Of a stretch of DNA of 64,000 nucleotides, positions 58,891 to 64,000 are shown piece by piece. The notes below the pieces were generated by a model, which searched no databases, was not told the DNA's origin, and worked only from the letters and a program-made list of their open reading frames with translations. Numbering within the stretch: the first letter of the stretch is position 1; every line of letters begins with the position of its first letter. Both the position numbers and the translations under genes were made by a program. The stretch comes from Verrucomicrobiota bacterium (lineage in GTDB: Bacteria; Verrucomicrobiota; Verrucomicrobiia; Opitutales; UBA953). Where the stretch lies: assembly GCA_016871415.1 (NCBI GenBank), contig VHDL01000008.1, positions 44,171 through 108,170 of the forward strand, read 5' to 3'.

Positions 58891-59595
58891 ATGCGCATCC
58901 ACAAGTTCCTCGCCACCGCGGGGGTCTGCTCACGCCGTGAGGCGGAGAAGCTGGTCGCCGAGGGCAAGGTGACGGTCAACGGTCGTCCGGCCATGGTCGG
59001 GCAGCCCGTGGATCCGGCGACGGATCAGGTCCGTTGCCAAGGCCAGCTGGTCAAGTCGGTCGCCCGCAGGGTCGTCCTGCTGATGAACAAGCCCAGGGGC
59101 TACCTTTGCACCAATGTCGACTCCCATGGCGGCCAGACGGTCTTCGACCTGGTCCCGCCCGAATTCGGGGCTTTCCGTCTCTTCTGCGTCGGACGCCTCG
59201 ACAAGGACTCCGAGGGCATGCTGTTGCTCACCAACGACGGTGACCTGGCCAATCGGGTCATGCATCCTTCGGGCGGCGTGGTCAAACGCTATAAGGTCAC
59301 CCTGAACCGCGATTACGACCCAGCCCTGACGCCGCGCCTGCTCAAGGGCGCCGTCGACGAGGGCGAGCACCTGCGTTTCCGCAAGGTCATCCGGCTTCCG
59401 GACCACCCGGCCCACCTTGAGGTCCATCTCGATCAGGGTCGCAAGCGGGAGGTTCGTCGTCTCTTTGAAATTTTCGGCTTCCACGTGAGGACCCTAGCAC
59501 GTTTCCAGATCGGTGAGCTGGTCATGCGCAGGATGCCTCCGGGGGACTGCAGACCCCTGTCCCTCAAGGAAATAGGGATGATTTTAGACAAGTAG
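58891..59595 (+). CDS. Pseudouridine synthase, RsuA/RluB-E type
   Basis: The 234-residue protein has an N-terminal S4 RNA-binding domain ([21 protein letters not shown], ~1-60). The catalytic motif follows as [22 protein letters not shown] (catalytic Asp in GRLDKDSEG), and KRYKVTL and [10 protein letters not shown] come later. It modifies uridine in rRNA; RluB-like rather than RsuA-like is probable. ATG 58891 is chosen because the S4 domain starts there. Four GH16-like genes follow, the first 43 bases downstream. Confidence 0.9.
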   Translation: MRIHKFLATAGVCSRREAEKLVAEGKVTVNGRPAMVGQPVDPATDQVRCQGQLVKSVARRVVLLMNKPRGYLCTNVDSHGGQTVFDLVPPEFGAFRLFCVGRLDKDSEGMLLLTNDGDLANRVMHPSGGVVKRYKVTLNRDYDPALTPRLLKGAVDEGEHLRFRKVIRLPDHPAHLEVHLDQGRKREVRRLFEIFGFHVRTLARFQIGELVMRRMPPGDCRPLSLKEIGMILDK

Positions 59596-59638
59596 GGGAG
59601 GGGCTTGGGGTCTTGCCTTTGTGCGGAGGAGGCATTCA

Positions 59639-60385
59639 ATGTTTTTACCCCCAACGATGTTAAGTCGGCTCGCTCTGCTTCTCCTGCTCACCTCGGCCGT
59701 CTCGGCCGGGCCTGAATCCACCATGCGTCTGGTCTTCGAGGACCAGTTCAATGGAGACGCAATAGATAAGGCTAAGTGGAACTACAACTCCGCGGTCGTC
59801 ACCTTAGGGACCAGTCCTGACGGCACGAACAAGGCCACCGTCGTAAACCTCAACATCGTCTCCCGCGGCAAGCCCACCCTCTGGAGCGGGTCGGGCTTGG
59901 ACTGCAAGTTCCGTCAGCCCTATGGGTACTACGAGGCCCGCATGCGCATGGTGCAGACGGGCGGTCATGGCTGCGGCATGGGCTTCGACATCGGTGCCCC
60001 CGCCGGGAAGAAGTTTCCCTCCCTGTCGACCGGCTTCGGGTCGGGCGGCGGAGACGGCGTAGGCCTGAGTTTCGCCGAGACCACCGAGATGGGGCATCGC
60101 CGGTACAATCCTTCCCCGAATCCCGTGAAAATGGAGGGCGGCGTCGCCTACAAGCGCTTCAACACCTTCGGCATCCTTTTCACCGACAAGGTGCTCTCCT
60201 GGTACATCAACGGACGGCAGGTCTTCCGCTCCGATCGCTCGAACTCCGGCGGCGTCCCCGGTCAGAACGTTGCGATGCACTTCCGGCACAGCCTGCCGGA
60301 GGGCGGCATCCTCAAGTCATTCCCCGACCCGACCCAGGGGCCGGAGCCCTTCCAGATCGACTGGGTCAAGATCTACAAGCCCTGA
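59639..60385 (+). CDS. Secreted GH16-like protein 1 (catalytic Glu motif eroded)
   Basis: The 248-residue protein has a signal peptide (MLSRLALLLLLTSAVSA) and the GH16/laminarinase-type jelly-roll pattern: LVFEDQFNG, AKWNYN, FRQPYGYYEARMRM, FNTFGILFTDKVLSWYINGRQVF and IDWVKIYK. In GH16 enzymes the ExDxE or ExDxxE motif on the central strand provides the two catalytic Glu; here that strand reads GVGLSFAETTE without a clear match. GGAGGAGG lies before ATG 59639. Part of a tandem array of four paralogues. Confidence 0.82.
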   Translation: MFLPPTMLSRLALLLLLTSAVSAGPESTMRLVFEDQFNGDAIDKAKWNYNSAVVTLGTSPDGTNKATVVNLNIVSRGKPTLWSGSGLDCKFRQPYGYYEARMRMVQTGGHGCGMGFDIGAPAGKKFPSLSTGFGSGGGDGVGLSFAETTEMGHRRYNPSPNPVKMEGGVAYKRFNTFGILFTDKVLSWYINGRQVFRSDRSNSGGVPGQNVAMHFRHSLPEGGILKSFPDPTQGPEPFQIDWVKIYKP

Positions 60386-60398
60386 TACTCCCTTCACC

Positions 60399-61118
60399 AT
60401 GAACATCTCCCGCATCCTCCCTCTCGCCGCCGCGGCCGCCCTGGTCGCCGGGCCTGAGACAAGCATGAAGCTCGCCTTCGAGGACACCTTCAAGGCCAAG
60501 GTCCTCGACGAGGCCAAGTGGTCCTACGACAAGACCAACGTCCGTCTCGTGCAGGCCAAGGTCGGCTCCGAGACCAAGCAGGTCGTCAGCCTCGAAATCG
60601 TCTCCGCCGGCAAGCCCACCCTCTGGCGCAGCTCGACCCTGGCTCCCAAGTTCACCGCGCCCCTCATGTATGTGGAGGCCTCCATCCGTATGCAGCAGAC
60701 CAAGAACCGCTGGGCGGGAATGCGGCTTCGTACGGCGGAGGACAAGAAGAACGGCGCCGGCGAGCTCTTCTTTGAGAGCAGGGGCGAGGACAACGTCCGC
60801 GTCTGGGCCACGGTCGTCAACGCGCAGACCGGCGGCGCGCAGCGGCTCATCCCCGACAAGTCTCCGGTCAATCTCGACGGAGGCGCGGCCTACAAGAAGT
60901 TCAACCGTTACGGCCTGCTCTGGACCGAGAAGGCGGCCAAGTGGTACCTCAACGGCCGCGAAGTGTTCACGCTCCGTCGCGACTTCTCCAAGGAGCCCCT
61001 CAACATCCACTTCTTCCACCATCTGCCCGAGGGCGGCGTGCTGCGGGAGTTTCCCAACCCTCAGCTGGGCCCCGAGCCCATCCAGATCGAATGGGTGCGC
61101 GCCTACGTGAACAAGTGA
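60399..61118 (+). CDS. Secreted GH16-like protein 2 (both Glu retained)
   Basis: The 239-residue protein follows the first paralogue by 13 bases. Signal peptide MNISRILPLAAAAALVA, then LAFEDTFKA, EAKWSYD, MYVEASIRMQQT, FNRYGLLWTEKAAKWYLNGREVF and IEWVRAYVNK. The central strand reads GELFFES, so Glu-x-x-x-Glu is present, but the middle Asp of the GH16 triad is Phe. It shares AGPE-(S/T) after the signal with paralogue 1, so the two form a pair. Activity is uncertain. Confidence 0.82.
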   Translation: MNISRILPLAAAAALVAGPETSMKLAFEDTFKAKVLDEAKWSYDKTNVRLVQAKVGSETKQVVSLEIVSAGKPTLWRSSTLAPKFTAPLMYVEASIRMQQTKNRWAGMRLRTAEDKKNGAGELFFESRGEDNVRVWATVVNAQTGGAQRLIPDKSPVNLDGGAAYKKFNRYGLLWTEKAAKWYLNGREVFTLRRDFSKEPLNIHFFHHLPEGGVLREFPNPQLGPEPIQIEWVRAYVNK

Positions 61119-61128
61119 CCTTCCGACC

Positions 61129-61815
61129 ATGAGGACCATCCCCGCGTTCCTGCTCTCCCTGCTCGCCGCCCTCTGCGCGGCGCAGAGCCCCACCAACGGC
61201 CGCAAGGTCGTCTGGGAGGACCAGTTCAATGCGGCCGAGGTCGATGGCTCAAAGTGGGCGATCAACACCCCGCAGCACGTCTCCATCAAGGGGGGCAAGC
61301 TGGTGCTCGGCTTCCACATGACGCCCGACGGTCCCCGAGGAGGAGGCGTCAGCACCGCGGACAAGTTCGAGCAGCAGTTCGGCTATTTCGAGGTCAATCT
61401 CCGCTTCAATGGCTACCTCGGCCACCGCGGCGTCATCGGTGTGCGAACCACGAAGCAGGACGAGCTTCCCGGAGTGGCTCTGACCTTCCAGGGCGGCGGA
61501 CCCCGCGCCTACCCCTGGGCCCGCATCGCCACTGCCGCGGGCACCCGCGACTATCCGGCCGAAAAGCCCTTGGAAAGCTATCTCCCCAGCTCCGGAGGTT
61601 CCAAGAGATTCAACACCTACGGCATCCTCTGGACCGAAAAGACCTACGCCTTCTACATCAACAACAAGAAGGTGATGCAGATCGAGAAGCCCGACCCCGT
61701 GAAGGCGATGGCCTTGTCCGTCCGTCACGACGCCCTCGAGTCCGACCGCAAGGACTTCAAGGAGAAGAATCTGCCTGACGACGTCGAGGTGGACTGGGTG
61801 AAGATTTGGAAGTGA
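61129..61815 (+). CDS. Secreted GH16-like protein 3 (catalytic Glu residues replaced)
   Basis: The 228-residue paralogue has a signal peptide (MRTIPAFLLSLLAALCAAQS), then VVWEDQFNA, SKWAIN, KFEQQFGYFEVNLRF, FNTYGILWTEKTYAFYINNKKVM and VDWVKIWK. The strand that should carry ExDxE reads GVALTFQGGG, so both Glu are lost. It may bind rather than cleave glycans. It is eleven bases after paralogue 2 and forms a second pair with paralogue 4. Confidence 0.82.
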   Translation: MRTIPAFLLSLLAALCAAQSPTNGRKVVWEDQFNAAEVDGSKWAINTPQHVSIKGGKLVLGFHMTPDGPRGGGVSTADKFEQQFGYFEVNLRFNGYLGHRGVIGVRTTKQDELPGVALTFQGGGPRAYPWARIATAAGTRDYPAEKPLESYLPSSGGSKRFNTYGILWTEKTYAFYINNKKVMQIEKPDPVKAMALSVRHDALESDRKDFKEKNLPDDVEVDWVKIWK

Positions 61816-61829
61816 GTCCTCTCCGGGTT

Positions 61830-62507
61830 ATGCGTCATTTGCTGCTCCTCCTCTGCGCCGCTGTCCTCCCGGCCCAAAGTCCCATGGTCGGGCGCAAGGT
61901 GCACTGGGAGGATCAGTTCAACGCCGCCGCCATCGACGCTTCCAAGTGGAACGTCGGCTCTCCCGAGCTCGTCAAGATTGAGAAGGGAAGGCTCGTGCTG
62001 GGCTTCCAGCAGACGCCCGGGGGCTTCGTCGGCGGCAACATCAATTCCCAAGGTAAGTTCAGCCAGCAGTTCGGCTACTTCGAGGCCAGCATCCGCTTCA
62101 ACGCCTTCCAAGGGCATCGCGGCGCCTTCGGTATCCGGTCCGAGAAGATGGATGAGACGCCCGTGGGCGTGGCCAAGTTCGAAGGGGCCGGTCAGGACCG
62201 GATGTTCCCCTGGGGCCGTTTCGCCAATGAGCAGGGCAGCCGGGACGCCACGCCGCCCAAGTGGGACGGCATCCTCACCGGCGGCAAGGGCCACAAACGT
62301 TTCAATGAGTACGGCGTGCTCTGGACCGAGAAGGCCATCACGTGGTACATGGAAGGGAAGAAGATCATGCAGATCGACCGGCCTGACCCCTACAAGCCGA
62401 TGGTCGTGTATGCCACGCACCACTTCCTCGAGGACGACCGCAAGCACTTCAAGGAGAAGAACCTCCCGGACAACGTCGAGATCGACTGGATCAAGGTCTG
62501 GAAGTGA
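61830..62507 (+). CDS. Secreted GH16-like protein 4 (nucleophile position not Glu)
   Basis: The 225-residue paralogue begins at ATG 61830 with a signal peptide (MRHLLLLLCAAVLPAQS). Core: VHWEDQFNAAAIDASKWN, GKFSQQFGYFEASIRF, FNEYGVLWTEKAITWYMEGKKIM and IDWIKVWK. The catalytic strand reads GVAKFEGAG: a Glu at the acid/base position but Val at the nucleophile position. It is close to paralogue 3 in sequence (shared GRKV-W-EDQFNAA). A 14-base gap separates them. Confidence 0.82.
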   Translation: MRHLLLLLCAAVLPAQSPMVGRKVHWEDQFNAAAIDASKWNVGSPELVKIEKGRLVLGFQQTPGGFVGGNINSQGKFSQQFGYFEASIRFNAFQGHRGAFGIRSEKMDETPVGVAKFEGAGQDRMFPWGRFANEQGSRDATPPKWDGILTGGKGHKRFNEYGVLWTEKAITWYMEGKKIMQIDRPDPYKPMVVYATHHFLEDDRKHFKEKNLPDNVEIDWIKVWK

Positions 62508-62568
62508 CCCTCGGTCGCTCTGAAAAGAGGTTTGCCTGACGCGCAGAGTGGGCATCCTGCGGAGGGAC

Positions 62569-63714
62569 ATGGCCGCGCCTTACGACAAGACCAACCCGTT
62601 CGCCGCCCGTCTCGTCGAGCGGCGCAGGCTCAGCTCGCCCGCCAGCCAGAAGGAGACGGTGCATTTCTCCGTTTCCCTCGCGGGTAGCGGCCTGAGTTAC
62701 AAGTGCGGCGACTCGCTGGGCGTGTTTCCGACCAACTCCGCCCCAGCCGTGGACGCCCTCCTGAAGGCAGCCGGCTTTTCCGGCTTGGAGCCGGTGCTCA
62801 TCCCGAAGGACCCGGCGCCGATCCCCCTCCGCGAGGCGCTCTCGCGCCGGCTGGCCCTCAACGGTCCCACCTACAAGTTCGTCCAGCTGCTCCACGACCG
62901 TGCGGGGGAGGCCGACCGCGCCCGGCTGGCCGAGCGTATCGCCGAATCCGATCCCGAGAAGAAGAAGGCGTGGCTCGAGCAGCGCGAGTTCATCGACCTG
63001 CTGGAGGAATTCCCGACTGCCCGGCCGACCGCGCAGGAGCTCATCGAATCGCAGCGGCGGCTGATGCCCCGGCTCTACTCCATCGCCTCCTCCCCCGCGA
63101 TGCATCCCCAGGAGATCCATCTGACCGTCGCGGTCGTCCGCTACGAGACCAATGGCCGCCGACGCGAGGGCGTGTGCTCGACCTATCTGGCCGACCGCGC
63201 GCGCATGGGGGAATCGGACCTGCCGGTCTTCGTCGCGGAATCGCACTTCGGCCTCCCCGCCGATGACTCCGTACCGATCATCATGGTGGGTCCCGGTACC
63301 GGCGTGGCCCCCTTCCGGAGCTTCGTCCAGGACCGCGCCGCCCGCGGCGTGCGCAGCCCCGCCTGGCTCTTCTTCGGGGACCAGCGCAAGGACCATGATT
63401 TCCTCTACGCGGACGAATGGGCCGGACACCTGAAGTCCGGCGCCCTGACGCGCCTCGACACCGCCTTCTCCCGCGACCAGGAGCGCAAGGTCTACGTGCA
63501 GGACCGCATGCGTGAGAACGCCGCCGAGCTCTGGAAATGGCTTTCCGACGGGGCCGCCTTCTACGTCTGCGGGGACGCCAAGCGCATGGCGAAGGACGTG
63601 GACGCCGCGCTCCATGCCATCGTGGCGGAGCAGGGCGGCATGACCCCGGAGGCCGCCGTCGAATGGGTCAAGCAGCTCAAGAAGGACGGCCGTTATCAGC
63701 GGGACGTCTACTGA
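62569..63714 (+). CDS. Stand-alone FAD/NADPH reductase, CysJ-like without flavodoxin domain
   Basis: The 381-residue protein matches the C-terminal part of sulfite reductase flavoprotein: FAD-binding RLYSIASS (168-175) and GVCST (201-205), NADPH-binding GPGTGVAPFR (241-250), LFFGDQRKDHDFLY and the YVCGDAKRMAKDVD end. The FMN flavodoxin domain of CysJ is absent. GGAGGG lies before ATG 62569. It probably serves an external electron acceptor, possibly a sulfite reductase; no cysI lies in the window. Confidence 0.88.
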   Translation: MAAPYDKTNPFAARLVERRRLSSPASQKETVHFSVSLAGSGLSYKCGDSLGVFPTNSAPAVDALLKAAGFSGLEPVLIPKDPAPIPLREALSRRLALNGPTYKFVQLLHDRAGEADRARLAERIAESDPEKKKAWLEQREFIDLLEEFPTARPTAQELIESQRRLMPRLYSIASSPAMHPQEIHLTVAVVRYETNGRRREGVCSTYLADRARMGESDLPVFVAESHFGLPADDSVPIIMVGPGTGVAPFRSFVQDRAARGVRSPAWLFFGDQRKDHDFLYADEWAGHLKSGALTRLDTAFSRDQERKVYVQDRMRENAAELWKWLSDGAAFYVCGDAKRMAKDVDAALHAIVAEQGGMTPEAAVEWVKQLKKDGRYQRDVY

Positions 63715-63766
63715 CGGACGCTTCCCCGCTTGCCTACCGACTGCGCCCCCGCACAAATCGCTTCCG

Positions 63767-64000
63767 ATGCATCTCACGCACACCCCCCGCGTAGCCCTCG
63801 TCACCGGAGCCGGCCGGGGCATCGGCAAGGCCATCGCCGAACGCCTCGCGTCCCACGGGCACACCGTCCTCTGCGTGTCCAAGTCGGCCACCTGCGAGGC
63901 CGTCGCAGCCGACATCCTCGCCAAGGGGCTCAAGGCCAAGGCGTATCAGGTCGACGTCTCCGATCCCGTCGCGGTCGCCAAGGCCTGCGAGGCGATCACG
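63767..64000 (+). CDS. fabG: 3-oxoacyl-[ACP] reductase-like SDR (partial, 3' end missing)
   Basis: The first 78 codons run to the window end. MHLTHTPRVALVTGAGRGIGKAIAE shows the SDR nucleotide-binding TGxxxGxG motif, and AYQVDVSDPVAVAKACE follows as expected for FabG. Catalytic Ser-Tyr-Lys lie beyond the window, so another SDR is possible. Confidence 0.75.
   Translation, partial: MHLTHTPRVALVTGAGRGIGKAIAERLASHGHTVLCVSKSATCEAVAADILAKGLKAKAYQVDVSDPVAVAKACEAIT

Overview
The window is a gene-dense, visibly GC-rich stretch of a Gram-negative bacterial chromosome. No gap between genes exceeds 300 bases and many neighbours overlap by a few bases. It carries LPS genes (a waaA/kdtA-type Kdo transferase, a large LptA/OstA-like protein, LptB), an HPr kinase, a Tat-exported Gfo/Idh/MocA oxidoreductase, an M60 metallopeptidase, four tandem secreted GH16-like proteins and an elongation factor P without the usual modifiable loop lysine. 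This mix fits Verrucomicrobiota, perhaps Opitutia-like. That placement is inferred from gene content only. No phage, insertion sequence, CRISPR array or rRNA was seen; one tRNA-Gln is present.

Layout. 1-1631 (-): a secreted-protein start and a ComM/YifB ATPase. 1788-7168 (+): a NagB-like deaminase, NagA, a DUF2339-like membrane protein and an amidohydrolase. 7165-11881 (-): a phosphotransacetylase whose regulatory domain is a separate downstream gene, an M60 peptidase and PurU. 11995-14313 (+): leuC, an unknown small gene, leuD. 14392-18348 (-): a GYF_2-TM2 protein, then pyrH-frr-sucC-sucD. 18441-19928: tRNA-Gln, EF-P and a secreted unknown. 19977-27241: an ABCG-like exporter, two envelope unknowns, a metallo-beta-lactamase-fold hydrolase, glgC and a membrane protein. 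27246-31757 (-): ilvE and an asymmetric heterodimeric ABC exporter.

31910-34831 (+): oxidoreductase, small membrane protein, lipoprotein and shikimate kinase. 34815-37457 (-): Aat, an orphan HTH protein with its own promoter and leader hairpin, NadA and an overlapping Fur-like regulator that lacks the usual His motif. 37562-46832 (+): a run of eight closely packed genes (DAHP synthase, Lrp/AsnC regulator, aminotransferase, der, fmt, lptA-like, lptB, hprK) joining aromatic and amino acid metabolism to ribosome maturation, initiation and LPS export. 46835-49892: an unknown, trpD and waaA. 50116-56393: rpsB-tsf, ispA and yhbY on the other strand, then rpsO-pnp with a structured leader and an inter-cistronic hairpin. 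56457-58772 (-): folD, an RDD protein and an alpha/beta hydrolase. 58891-64000 (+): an RluB-like pseudouridine synthase, the four GH16-like paralogues, a stand-alone CysJ-like reductase and the start of fabG.

The most unusual points are the GH16-like array with eroded catalytic residues, the Fur-like protein lacking its sensory motif and translationally coupled to nadA, the split phosphotransacetylase, the EF-P loop and the structured leaders before rpsO and the orphan HTH gene. All similarity calls rest on motif recognition by eye; no database search was run.
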